From Skeletonema tropicum (lineage: Eukaryota > Bacillariophyta > Thalassiosirophyceae > Thalassiosirales > Thalassiosiraceae), in the NCBI GenBank assembly GCA_037178625.1, contig CM074127.1, forward strand, positions 1,922,001 through 1,986,000: a stretch of 64,000 bases of DNA, read 5' to 3'. Positions 11,663 through 22,775 of this stretch are shown piece after piece (position 1 is the stretch's first letter; the number at the start of each line of letters is the position of its first letter). The notes under the pieces were generated by a model that ran no database searches, was not told the DNA's origin, and saw nothing but the letters and a program-made list of their open reading frames with translations. Made by a program: the position numbers and the translations under genes.

Positions 11663-13326
11663 ATTATATAAGTATGCTGTGATTCCATTAGATTCCAGTC
11701 GATGTATGTGCTGTCTCACAGGTGTCGGTATTATGGGATGTCCTAAGTAATACGCCGCGCCGTTAAGTAATACACCGGCGCGTGCCGCGCATATATAAAA
11801 GTTGAAACATATGTTACCACCACCACTTTCGTAACAACCATGTAACGCAGCCACCACGTAGGAGAAAGTCTTAGAAAGAGGTAGTCCAATGATTCAAAGA
11901 TAGCAAACTTTTACGCGCAGCCCAACTCAGACAATGACCATGATGAGCGCTGTCGGCCGCCTCACCACCTACCATGCCCTCTCGTCATCCTCAATATATC
12001 CTTGCCGTGTCCTTGATGTCCATCGCTGTGGTTCCAGAGGTTCGTGGTTAATCAGCGATAACCGCTGCAAGCGAAGAACATGGGGCTAGAAAAGGTAAGA
12101 TTATTTTTGCATTAGTAATACCATTATTTCTCCCATTGCATAAGTTGATGAACTCACGAATGTTACAATGTGCTGTTCACATATCACCGATCACATCTAG
12201 TTTGGATGAGAGTAGAAGTGAAACAGTGGGTACTTTAAAATTTCTGTTATATTATTAGAAGCCACCACCCGAAGTAGGACTCTTCAATCGTCAATGCAGT
12301 CAGTTTCAAGCACTATATGCACGGAAAAATCTATGATTGTCATTTAACCGTCCAGTTATTGCTACTTTGCGTTCACTTATCAACCTATCATAGACATCGA
12401 GGAAATGAGTAGAACCAAACGACGGGGAGTAAATCGCTTCATCATTTCATATGTGGAATTCATGATGTTATTTGGGCGTGACGAAAGTGTCGTGCGGATG
12501 GAATAATTATAAATCTTGTCGGTACCATTGACGAACTTTTAGAGATACCACCTCCTCTAAAGTATGACAGCCGCGGCCAATCTATCATGGGACGATTAAA
12601 ACAAGAGCTCATACTACCGCCGATATTGAGTATAATCTTTGGTACTTCCTCTCGTATTCTGCAAGGTTTTATGAAGTTGCATGTAAAGGTGATGCTGTGA
12701 CACAACATAATACAATACAGCAATTGTTATATGTGTTGTGCGTCACGTGTTGTTGTAGAATATGAGTAAAGTTGGAAACTGTAATCAGCTTCTCCAGGCT
12801 ACAATAGTGCTGCTACTACAACTCAAAAGATTCAATGACATTTGATACTTGTCAATATACGTAATACTTCTGAATTGGCAGTTCTAAATGCTTTGAGCTA
12901 CGTGCTTTGCTTTGGCCAGGTAGGACTTCCCAGTCTTACTATTGCACATCATACCGTTCATTGCTGCAAGACACACATATTGAACCCTTTCCGATCATTA
13001 TCACGTACGATCAGCCTCCTTCTCAACAGATATTTGTTACTCTTGTCTACGTTGGTCTGAAGTAATGCCGATGTCATCGATGGGGCAGGAAGCATCAGTT
13101 TGATTCCAACTCGCGAGCAGCGAGTGTTCTAGGTCATCATACAGGTAGCTAAGTATCGGGTTAATTCCAAAGTCGATTTGGCCAAATTCCCCCAAAAAAT
13201 ACAAAAAGATGGTCTATGCGGATGCCCCAGTAGGATAGTACCAATTCCTATGTCTCATCTATGTCACATCATCGATATCCGGCACTAAAGAATGTCCGGA
13301 CTACGTTTACCTTGGCGCCATTTTGA

Positions 13327-13400
13327 CATCAGCGTTAAAATTAACGGAAATCTTAAAGTACGTCATCAGCGTTAAAATTAACGGAAATCTTAAAGTACGT
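13327..13400. repeat. exact tandem duplication of a 37-bp unit
   Basis: The 37-bp unit starting 'catcagcgttaaaatta' is present twice without a spacer (13327-13363 and 13364-13400). A further partial copy of its first half, preceded by 'ccattttga', follows at about 13402-13420. No gene context is visible. Confidence 0.9.
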
Positions 13401-13960
13401 CCATTTTGACATCAGCGTTACTTTAGACACCAAAAGCATTGAAGCGGAACGAAGCGAAGAGCAAGCATCAACGCAACCGGAGAAGAAGATTGACGATGAT
13501 CAGCGGTGACCTCTTTGGATAAACCAGAAGACTGTAGAATACTATTCTGATGATGCGGAGGAGTATCATGAAAGCTTTCTAAGAAGCAGCAGTCTAATCA
13601 GGAAGATATGCTGGCAAACTTTGAGAGTTGGTCCTATTGAGAAGGCTCGCCGTGTCTGGGGGTGGAGGAAGACATATCACCATAATCTGAATTTCTTTGC
13701 AACCGCTGCATGGTTGGTTGTTCTTGTAAAGGCTTCCAGTGCTGTTGTTGAGCGTGTCATCAGTCAAGTTCGAAGTTAAGGTTTATGTTGAGGCAATCGG
13801 ACTGAAGTAGACCCTCTAGAAACCCTCTCATGTGCCGTATCAATGATGAAGACTCTTAGATGAGCTTGTTGGGGTGTTTAGGTATTGATGTTAGCTGGGG
13901 CATCGATGTTATTGACCAGAATGTGAGGTTGTTGTCCATTATTTCGAATTGGCAGATTTT

Positions 13961-14023
13961 ATATGGAGGTGGTTTTTGTAATGGGAGTTTTTCCTAAATG
14001 ATTGTTTCTGATTTTAAAGACGC
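13961..14023 (+). repeat. left arm of a distant inverted repeat (partner 21473-21535)
   Basis: This 63-base segment, beginning 'atatggaggtggttttt', matches the reverse complement of 21473-21535 at about 92 percent identity by eye. The pair encloses the whole Mutator-like element. The 18-bp word starting 'ttttatatggaggtgg' at 13957-13974 is also repeated directly at 14056-14073. The arms may be ends of a larger composite element or two copies of one dispersed repeat. Confidence 0.7.
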
Positions 14024-15695
14024 TTTCTGGCTAAACTCATATTATTTGTAACTAATTTTATATGGAGGTGGTTGGGCTCTCTTAAATGAAGCGAGGAAAC
14101 AGAAGGGTGATCTTCCTCCCACAGAATGTACTGGAATGCAAAGCCAACCGGAGACTTCAACGAAGAGAAAGCCTATTAGGAAGAGGAAAGCTTGTAGCCC
14201 AACAAAGTAACTGATGTAGATGTGGGAATGAAAAGATACCATGTTCTCTGTGGAATGATATAGATAAGATAAAATTGAGTTAGATGTATAGACTAATTGA
14301 TTACAATCATAGACGATAATAGTTCACAAAACTCACAAATTGAGTTTATCTGCAAGCTACTTCCGTCCATACCACACCGAATTGCTGCACTTGTGTACAG
14401 CTCTTCAAGATCAGACTTCTTGACGTAAGTATTAAATAGAAGTAGCCAACCTGCTATCTCGAGGGAAGTATGGAAGCTCATCGACAATATCGAGAGCAGT
14501 CCGTCCATAACTTGGAGTAAGCGAACATCACCGTTGATAGGGCGTTCAAAGACATACGCTAGTTAGGACAACCGACCACCCTTAATTGACTGTCTACCGC
14601 CCATTGCTTGACATCATCCATCTTCATCCCACCAGCAGGGATGTGATGAGGAACACAGTTGCACGATGTCCTCGTGAATGGGAAACTTCCTCTCTCCCAT
14701 CTTCAGATGAAATCGATCAATAGTGCCAGCAGACTCCCACGCAGTTGCTTCTGCATCTCCCTCCAACGATGTAAATATAAGAGACACATCAAATCTCCCT
14801 CCAACTTGTCAAAGGCCTTAGCCCCTTCTCCTCGTCCTATGCCAGAGGAGGGGATTGGATCGTCGCGAAAGGATAGGGTAATTTTGAATATGTCGATGAA
14901 GACATTCCTTGGGCGAAGTCCCAGGAAAAGGGCAACCTGCAAATCTCGTGGGAAGTGTGCAAGCTTGGCAGACCAACTAAGAAGTAATTGATTTTGAGTA
15001 GAAATGAAAAGAAATATTGCTTCGACCATATTCATTTGGCTTCTCCCCTTCCAATCGGAAAAGTAGTGCCAGACATCACAATGGGAGGCTTCAATTCAAA
15101 TCTTCTCTCCGTCAATCATTCGACGTCGATCTGCGTCTTCCGTCCATTGCTTGACCATGACGAACATCGCCGTTGTACAGTGGCTATCTATTGTTGCGTA
15201 GAAAAGAAATAGTGGGCACACCAAAATGATAAAAAGAATGTTACAAATTGTGAATAATGCAAGAGAATGAAAATATTTCATAGCACCACTCACCTTGATT
15301 CTATTATCACCACTGTCTGCAGGTAAAAACACAGCAATCATCATCGAAAATGGAACTGCCATCTATACGTCTGTAGCGATTGCAGCAGGTAGTCGGACTC
15401 TTCAGCGTGGACGTAAGTTTGAAACCGTTATTGGTACTCATCGATGCCTACAAGTGACATTCCATAACAGCCGATTTCGCTAGCTGGCTTGCCATCCAAT
15501 GAGAGTTACCATGCCTAGCCACATAATTACACGGGAGAGTTTTCTGTGCAGCCTTGAAAAATAGCCCTTTTCTTGACCGTTCGTCGTCGTGTTCACGTGG
15601 CGCATGATGATGGCGGCGGCGTCCCATCAAAATAATTAATTTGCGGTCAATAAGGCTGGTAAACGCCTGAGATGATGACAAATCATCGAAAATAT
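14024..15695. other. gene-poor region with fragments of a degenerate repeat family
   Basis: No gene is recognised. A segment at about 14489-14546 is the approximate reverse complement of 16637-16697 (shared words 'gaacgccctatcaa', 'gatgttcgct' and 'aagttatggacgga'). Related 'gacggaagac' blocks occur at about 15135-15180 (minus) and 16985-17049 (plus). The four copies probably derive from one coding or transposon sequence, now broken. Some minus-strand frames share an NGDVR...MDG-like motif that I cannot assign. Confidence 0.5.
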
Positions 15696-15858
15696 GACCC
15701 TGATAATATATAGTACTTTACGGTCCGTCCATCACCACAACTATTCCCCTCCGATCGATGTGTAGTGTGGTGGAAAGACAGGCATCTCAATGAAAAAAGC
15801 AACCGCCATCACCACCGCACGCACGCACCGTTCAAAATCAACTGCAGGTGCGTCGACC
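15696..15858 (+). repeat. left terminal inverted repeat of the MULE
   Basis: About 163 bp are the imperfect reverse complement of 21012-21167. The match includes 'tagtactttacggtccgtcc', 'ctccgatcgatgtgtagtgt' and 'aactgcaggtgcgtcgacc'. The few differences are small substitutions and short indels. Confidence 0.9.
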
Positions 15859-17884
15859 ATGTCGCGACGCCACACAACATAATTGCTGCTTTCATCAAAC
15901 AGCAACCAGCATGAAGCAAGGTCAACACCTCCTCTATTCATCACAAACACAATCAACATATGCCGCCCGTAGCGTAGGAAAATTCGGGTAAATAACAATG
16001 TTATGTGTCTATTTCATTTACCATCCAAAAAAGTCGTTACTCATCGAATCCGGAAACAATCCCGCACACACAGGAACCTCTTCTAGACGGTGGCATTTCG
16101 GTTGTTTATCAGCGCTCTGGCTGCAAAGGTCGCTATTATTGGTTAGCATCTCAGATATCACGATCCAAACTGCAACACCGCACCCTTCCAAACCCATCTC
16201 GCCGCAACTTCCAGCCATCACAACCATGCTATGCGCCTTCCAGCCATCACAACCATGCTATGCAGCCGCTACAATTCCTTCTTCACCAGCCTCCCCCCCC
16301 AACAATTTTACAGCAATCACGCCTTCGATGATGTCGGTCCATCCTATTGTACGAAGTTTGAGCAAGAATCCGGGGGAAAAGGTAATATAAAAAAAAACTG
16401 ATACATTTTTTTCTTTATTTTCCACATCAACTCACACCACTGTCATTTATTGCTCTTTCTCACCATACTTTCATTTCTTCTAATAGCTATTTATCATAAT
16501 CTTATGAACCTATCACCAACGTTGCTGATGCAGAGCGATTTGCTGGAAATCTGGAGAAATTATCTTTTTTCTATTTCGATGAAATAGATAGCCACCGTAC
16601 TACTTCAATTTTGTCTCTACACTAGCCTATGTATATGAACGCCCTATCAATGGCGATGTTCGCTAAGGCCAAGTTATGGACGGAAGACTGTCTGCTCTCG
16701 ATAGGAAGTCAAGTTTGCTCGTTGCAATATTTTCATGATCTTGGTCGTCAATTGAAGGTGGTGATCTATGCTCATTTTCATCGTAATGGGTGGGAACCTT
16801 GTGGAAAGCTATAGCTACATCCATGTTTGGTTGCTCTTCATTCTATGATGATTGTGTGTGTTGCACATCACTGCAATGGACGGAAGAATTTTCTACAATA
16901 TACTCCACCTGCTTCCCTAGGATGAAGTTGACGGTTCCTTTAACAGCTTTATGCTTCAATTCAATTAACATCGGGTGGCTCAGTGTTCTGTTCCGTGCAA
17001 GGATGTTTGTTAAGGTCAAGCAACAATTGACGGAAGACTGTCTGCTCATGTAAGTGGAGTTGTTGTACCCCTTGCCCTACTTTAAACCTTTAAAGGTGAG
17101 TCCATTCCATGTAAACATATGACGATATTCTCAGAGTCAACCCTAAACTTTATTTTTACCACATTTATTTCATTTCATAGAACTAGCCTTCAGAATCATG
17201 ATTCCAGATGGAATCACCCTCTGTTTTCAGGTCTGTGACCTCCCTTCTTGATTCCATTCAGAATCATGATTCCGATCACAGTTCCTGTGTTGTGCCTCTA
17301 AAGAGAGGTGTATATATTTGCCAACCCAATTTGTTACATGGATTTATGCGCTATATACAGGTGCGGTCGAGAGGCCAGTGCCCATCACAGTTCCTGTGTT
17401 GTGCCTCTAAAGAGAGGTGTATATATTTGCCACTACCGATCCTATAATTTCCTTCTTTCCAATTGAAATAATGTTATAATAAAGTTGCGGTGTTGGATAA
17501 TTATGTGCGTGTTTGTGTCAAAGACTGTGCATCAGGTAAATTCATTCATTTGTTATTATTGTTAATTTTATTATTGTTATTATATCACTAATAATATATC
17601 TTTCTTTATCTCCTACAGTATTAGTTGATTGATTGGGATGATACCAAATTTGCATGGCATCCACCTCGGCTGGATTGGAATTACGCCAAGCGGGATTGTG
17701 ACCGCGCCGTCCGCCTTAGGCACCGGCATGAAGTCATGGAATGCATTCATTTTAGGACGCCCTTTTGCTTCTGCAATGAAACCAGCCTTAATGGGCAACT
17801 CTGAGCTGTTGTCAACAATCCCCGAAGGCACAAGAAGCTCTCTTTTGCCGCCCTATTCAGCCTCTTGCTTCTATGGTCATGCTG
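15859..17884. other. AT-rich interior of the MULE without a recognised gene
   Basis: The stretch between the left TIR and the 3' end of the transposase contains only short open frames with no recognised domain. It holds two copies of the 'gacggaagactgtctgctc' block (about 16678 and 17029) and a 49-bp direct repeat at 17275-17323 and 17384-17432. It could be cargo captured by the element or older nested insertions. Confidence 0.5.
17275..17432. repeat. 49-bp exact direct repeat with 60-bp spacer
   Basis: The 49-bp sequence beginning 'atcacagttcctgtgttgtg' and ending 'gtatatatttgcca' is present identically at 17275-17323 and 17384-17432. Just upstream, the palindrome-containing word 'cagaatcatgattcc' is also duplicated (about 17191 and 17260). 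Confidence 0.9.
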
Positions 17885-19460
17885 CTATCTTCCCCAGCTT
17901 GGCATAACCAGGAGTGCTTGCTTCCAACCAAAGTGATGGGGTTGCACTGGACCTGCGCTACCATCATCGTCATCGATGGGACTCTGAGGAAGACAAGCAG
18001 ATACGTGCGGAGAAAGCGACAGAGACACAACATATAATATTGATGATAAAGTGTAACATTGCATTGGATTATTTTTGGTGTTATACACTCGAGCAGACCC
18101 ATTGTACCTCCCAGTTACAATGGGTACTGTTTTACCGTTCCTCTCAGCATTTGACATCTTCTCACTATCTAGCTTTCTTCCTTTTTGAGCAATAATTTTG
18201 AGAGCTTCAGATAGCTCTTTACTAAGCTGTGGATGATTCTCGCAAGTATTGCAGGCATCATTCCATTGAGCCCCAAGTGCACTTCTCAAACTTACGCCCG
18301 GTGGTAAGGAACCGTCAGGTCGAAACTGGTAGTCTTCAAGTGACATAGAAAAGATCTGTGGATCGGGACTTGCATCTTGCGATAGAAGCATATCCCTCTC
18401 CATTTCAGTCTGGGTCGTGTAACAGGAGACAATGCATCCATCTAAAGTACCACCTAAAGCCTGAGAGATATCCTCAACGTTGTAGTTCTTCAGACGATGC
18501 ACTGCACCAAGATCGTTGGAACGACCTTCAATGGACATGCATTTATCGTTGAGCAAGTCCAAACATAATTTCGGTCCCTTGACATCATTATGACGAGCAT
18601 TGTGAAACAGCTGCGTGAGTTCACCATGACCCGGGAATTGATACGCAAAGTAATGATACTGGCTCCTCCAGCGCACAGACACATCTGTGTGGAGAAATCC
18701 ATCCCAATCTGAATCCACAGCATCAAAAACTTTTGCCATGTGAGGGCATGGGATTCCAACTTGTTGGAAATAACAACACGAACATGAGCAGAATCCATCA
18801 TCATCTACAAACACTCTCCTAGTTCTATGAAAACGAGGAATTGGGCATTTCTCTTCAGAGACTGATGGGTCAGCAGTGTACGGCTCAACACAAGCACTGC
18901 AATAGACTTCAAACTCTTGCTTCCCTACTCGCTTCACTGTGTAGAGGTCTTGTCTGGACATGATGGAATGCACGAGTCCTTCTGCAAAAGGTGTCAGATA
19001 GGGAGCAGTAGGGAAGTTAGACCATTTCTTGTTGGAGTTCTTAACATTACGATATGCCTCTTCATTTAATGCTGCAGTCTTCATCTTTGATTGCATGATG
19101 AGGGCCTTAGCATTTTTGACATGGATGCACTAGCTTTCAATGGAATGGAATGATTCTTCATACCTAAGTTTGTGCCTCTTGTTGGGCATTAAAAGTTCAT
19201 AAACAGATGGTGAGTAATGGTGCACAGAGTTGTTGTGTACATGAAAAGCATAAAAAAGGCATGGATACACTTACTCGTGAGCATTTGAGCAGTACGTATG
19301 AAGAGTTCTTTTCTGCATTCGTAAATCAAAACGGAACAGCTTTTCGCTTGTAATCACTTTCCGCACCCAATCTTTTACTGTCTTGAGCAGTTCTGGCCGG
19401 CCACCTGCTGATTGGAGTGCTGCCTCACTAGACATATAACGTCCAAGTTAGGAAGTGATC
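17885..19460 (-). pseudogene. MULE transposase, C-terminal part with SWIM zinc finger
   Basis: The open frame 17885-19096 encodes 403 residues. A SWIM zinc finger reads CSCSCCYFQQVGIPCPHMAK, fitting the CxCx(n)CxH pattern. Upstream on the same strand, to about 19430, a separate frame reads LKTVKDWVRKVIT, then a 'LRMQKRTLHTYC' segment and YELLMPNKRHKLRYEESFHS. That is the type of sequence lying between the DDE domain and the SWIM finger in MULE transposases. Stops separate the frames, and the catalytic DDE core that should precede them is absent. The C-terminal 200 residues after the finger have no domain I recognise. Confidence 0.7.
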
Positions 19461-20753
19461 AGTGCCCACTTACCTTTCTCTGCCCACATAATAGATACGA
19501 ACACATTCTGACTGGAATCAATCTTGCGTTCATTTCTATCATCTCGAACCATTTCAACAACTTCTGCCATGTTGGGATCAGCAGTGAGATCTGTCACAGT
19601 GGGAGATTCGTCTTCTACCAGGAAGCATTCACTAACTAGTCTGCAACCATCTTTCTCTTTGGAACCAATATCCCAAAAGACTGCATAGGCAATGTCTTTG
19701 TTTGCCTTGAAATCGTTAAGGACCCTGTCGATATCGCTGGAGAAAGTATCCCCATCCTGGGATACTTCCCGAAAGAGATAAGCAAACTTTCAATTCCTTC
19801 AAATCTTCCTTTTCCAAGTGTCGCAAAGGAACTCCGACATCAGTGAAGTTGTATTTCACATGACGACAATGATAGCAGTGGCCAGCGCATCGTAAAAGGG
19901 TAACATAATATCCCAGACTGTCACACCTCACTGTAAACTTAAAGCCGCATTTTCCATTCGATATATCCTGGGTAGATCTTCTTCTAGGACCACTTCTTCC
20001 ATTGATGCGCTCCCCCCTCTCTCCGTCATTGACAAGAATGGTTTTACGGTATTCCTCTTCAACACGCTTCCCCAGTTTGCTCTTGCTATTTGCATCATTC
20101 AACGAGTAACAAGAAAACATTCGTCCTTTACCGTCTGAGCTGCTACCACTGCAGAAAACTGGGGATAGAGTAGCCCGTGATTGCCGTATAATGTAGCTCT
20201 TCAGGGCAAGCCATACCTTATCCTTGGAATGGAATGCCATATCAAGATTCGTGGGGGGAGGAAACTCACTTGTACAAAAGTTCAACCTACTGTAACGAGT
20301 TTTCTGACCATTCAAGTATTCACAGATATCACGCTCTGAGGGAGCCTCACTTGCCTTAGCTGCACCATCAAGACTGGTCATAGGCACACATTGAAGAACA
20401 ATGATTCCCTTCCAATCCTTTTCCGTGAGAAGATGCAATTCACTGTCCAACAAATCTTGATGAATTTCAGCAGGTGTCTTCTTGGATGGTGCACTTTTGT
20501 CTTCACTACTATTGTTGATGACTGGAGGAAAAGATGGCCGGGGAGGCGGGGGAGGCACTGTCCTATTAGAGCGGCGTGTGGGAGAAGACATCTCATCAAA
20601 TGCAGTACTTAACATTGCAACCTCTTCATCTTCCTCATTTGATGTATCAGAAGCATCGTCCATATGATGAATCCAATCGTCACTGCTGTCACCATCATCA
20701 TCATTCCCAAGTATCACTGCCATGTCATCCTTGGGCGTCTTGGGGGAATCCAT
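19461..20753 (-). pseudogene. MULE transposase, N-terminal zinc-binding part, frameshifted
   Basis: From the ATG at 20753 (MDSPKTPKDDM) an acidic, Ser-rich leader is followed by a FAR1/WRKY-GCM1-like zinc-binding domain: CGFKFTVRCDSLGYYVTLLR, then CAGHCYHCRH. At about 19785 the frame shifts by one. The +1 frame continues as FAYLFREVSQDGDTF and on through AYAVFWDIGSKEKDG to VFVSIMWAEKGKW at about 19470, then stops. In related elements the 'vfvsimWA' stretch comes immediately before the DDE domain, which here is gone. An upstream extension of the frame to about 20855 uses only non-ATG codons. The product cannot be an active transposase. Confidence 0.7.
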
Positions 20754-20953
20754 AATATGACAGACAAGATACAATTCGTAGGAAGTAAAAGTGTTGGTGT
20801 TGACTAACCCCTGTACATAAAATGAGTAATAAATCTTGTACTTAGTTACATTCAAAATACGATAATATGAAAAAATATAACCAGTAATAGCTCACCTAAA
20901 TTGATTGTTATGGGAACTGCGGTGCGGAGTTATTTGGGACATCGACGCACCAT

Positions 20954-21167
20954 GGTCGACGCACAAGTTGCTTTGTTGAACGGTGCCTACTATACCTACG
21001 GTGGTGGCGGTGGTCGACGCACCTGCAGTTGCTTTCGAACGGTGCCTGCGGTGGTGGCGGTTGCTTTTTTCATTGAGATGCCTGTCTTTCCACCACACTA
21101 CACATCGATCGGAGGGGAATAGTTGTGGTGATGGACGGACCGTAAAGTACTATATATTATCAGGGTC
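20954..21167 (-). repeat. right terminal inverted repeat of the MULE with an internal subrepeat
   Basis: Positions 21012-21167 are the partner of the left TIR. A diverged second copy of the inner portion, opening with 'ggtcgacgcac', then 'agttgctttgttgaacggtg', lies at 20954-21011. The inner end of this TIR therefore carries a partial tandem duplication that the left TIR lacks. Confidence 0.85.
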
Positions 21168-22658
21168 GACATTCGACCAGAGCAGTGCCGTGAGATTTTA
21201 AAATTGTGTGGTGGGGAGAAGTGAATTATTTACAAATTATCTTACCTTTTTTCACCCCCTCTTCTTTGTGCCGACATTACGGGGGCATCGGGGGACGGCA
21301 TGGACATAATAAAAGGCATGGTTGCTGTAAAAGGGATTATATGGTGAGTAATTGTTGATACGGTAGATGAATACCATCATCGTGGCGTGCTGATTTTTGA
21401 AAAATGGATGGCCGTTTGAATTTTGACCATCCCACTAAAATGAGTTCCCTATTGATGAAATCCGTTTACTAAACGTCTTCAAAATGAGAAAGAATCATTT
21501 ACGAAAAACTCCCATTACAAAAACCACCTCCATATAGTGTTTTCCATTTTTAGCTTTGTATTTTTTGTATTTCTCGCCCCGAATTGGCCAAAAATACAAG
21601 AAAGGAATTTACCCGATGGCTACATCATAGCGTTGTTTGGCGATCATTTGATACTCTTCGGAGAAATATTGTTGTTGTTGTATAGTTGTTTTTGTTTTAT
21701 CCTGGTCATATTTATCAGATACTTCCACAAATGCATTGTTATCCGGGTACCTCCTCAAAAATATCGGCACCAACTATCCCCACAACAAGGGGCCATTCTT
21801 CAACGATTCCGAATTACGCTGGCAGCCGCAGAAGAGCAATAAATATCATGTTGTCATGTGATGATGAGGTATCTGCCGTGATCTATGAAGATAGTAGTGT
21901 TGCTGCGTTGCTTCTTCTCGGCAATAAGAGGATATTAACGCTATGTACCCCAGGGCAAACGAGGGCAAACAGAGTAAAAATATCAGAACTTCGCTTGTAG
22001 TAGCCCGATTTTAATGATTCCAAGAGCAGTATTATTCTCAGTAGGGTAGTAGTGAATAGTCTGCCTAATATTATGCCGTAATTCCATTGTCAACTGCCGC
22101 TAGAAAGGGTATGCTGTCTCACGGTGTGTCGGCTTTTACGTGAAAATTGCTAGTAAAAAAACCAGCTACTTTTATTTCCCTAGTAAATATGCAATTATGG
22201 CCGATTTTGGTGAGGTAGGAAACTGATTAGGCTGAGGTCAATATTGTGAGTATAAACTATAAATTGATTTCTTTCCGACAAAAGAAGACATGCTGAATCG
22301 ATTGCAACATCGAGCGGTCGCTCAACTTGATCACAAAACATGCTAAACGCGCTGCAAATATAGTGATCGGGTCGGACGCCATGTTTATTAGCACTTTTGT
22401 TAGTAAATTTTTTTTTGCCTCCCGCCACTCTGGGGTTCATAGCGTTAACAATTGCGGTACAGGTCATTTTGTTAGGTTTAAATTCTTCTTTCTCTACTGA
22501 CACCGGTATAGAGTAGTGACTAAAATAATCTATCTATCATGCTTGTTACTAATTTAGTCCCATCACGATCAGATTAAAAATCTTTGTGGTACTCAGAGCT
22601 TTCGGACACTTTTAGTTGCAAACTGCTTCTGAGTCAGAAGTCAGAACCATGAAGTTCA
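21168..22658. other. gene-poor region with dispersed repeat copies
   Basis: No gene is recognised. It contains the right arm (21473-21535) of the inverted repeat paired with 13961-14023. At about 22005-22075 it carries the partner of the 10427-10495 repeat, followed by a 'gctgtctcac' segment shared with about 11709. Short open frames here have no recognisable motif. Confidence 0.5.
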
Positions 22659-22766
22659 CACCCCTACCACCGGGGACTGGGCCGCACAAGAGAGAAGAGA
22701 GAAGCTAGGTCTGCGACTTCTCTGATGGTCTTCTCTCGTCTCGCCCAGCCCCCGGTGGTAGGGGTG
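22659..22766. mobile_element. 108-bp foldback element with 9-bp target duplication
   Basis: The two halves are inverted copies of each other. The left arm begins 'cacccctaccaccgggg' and the right arm ends 'ccccggtggtaggggtg'; pairing continues with a few mismatches to the centre. The 9-mer TGAAGTTCA directly flanks both ends in the same orientation (22650-22658 and 22767-22775). Because TGAAGTTCA is almost palindromic, an extended inverted repeat is the alternative, but only the direct-repeat reading is perfect. Length 9 fits Mutator-type insertion. Confidence 0.75.
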
Positions 22767-22775
22767 TGAAGTTCA

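Larger units (their letters stand above)
10976..13956. other. gene-poor intergenic region
   Basis: No gene with recognisable domains is visible. Short open frames at about 10976-11301 (+) run through one stop and have unremarkable composition; they could be remains of a gene but match nothing I know. A GC-rich motif 'cccgcgcagcgg' followed by a 'cagcgaggctagt' end at about 11624-11662 recurs at 63204-63241. An exact tandem duplication lies at 13327-13400. Confidence 0.5.
15696..21167. mobile_element. Mutator-like (MULE) DNA transposon, internally deleted, ~5.5 kb
   Basis: Terminal inverted repeats of about 160 bp bound this element: 15696-15858 on the left and 21012-21167 on the right, with outermost bases 'gaccctgataatatata'. 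Between them, on the minus strand, lie transposase pieces: an N-terminal zinc-binding domain, a pre-catalytic segment and a C-terminal SWIM zinc finger. Long TIRs plus a FAR1/WRKY-like N-terminus and a SWIM finger are the MULE signature. The DDE catalytic region is missing, so the copy is not autonomous. I find no convincing 9-11 bp target duplication at the ends: the flanks 'cgaaaatat' and 'gacattcga' do not match. The element is therefore old, rearranged, or has ends slightly different from those given. Confidence 0.8.

Noticed and set aside
11600..11780. Possible tRNA or structured RNA in the GC-rich patch
   Set aside because: No cloverleaf arms or B-box-like GGTTCGANTCC sequence could be found; the patch is better explained as a dispersed repeat.
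15687..21176. 9-bp target site duplication of the large MULE
   Set aside because: The bases immediately outside the TIRs (cgaaaatat and gacattcga) do not match; shifting the boundary a few bases did not produce a clear duplication.
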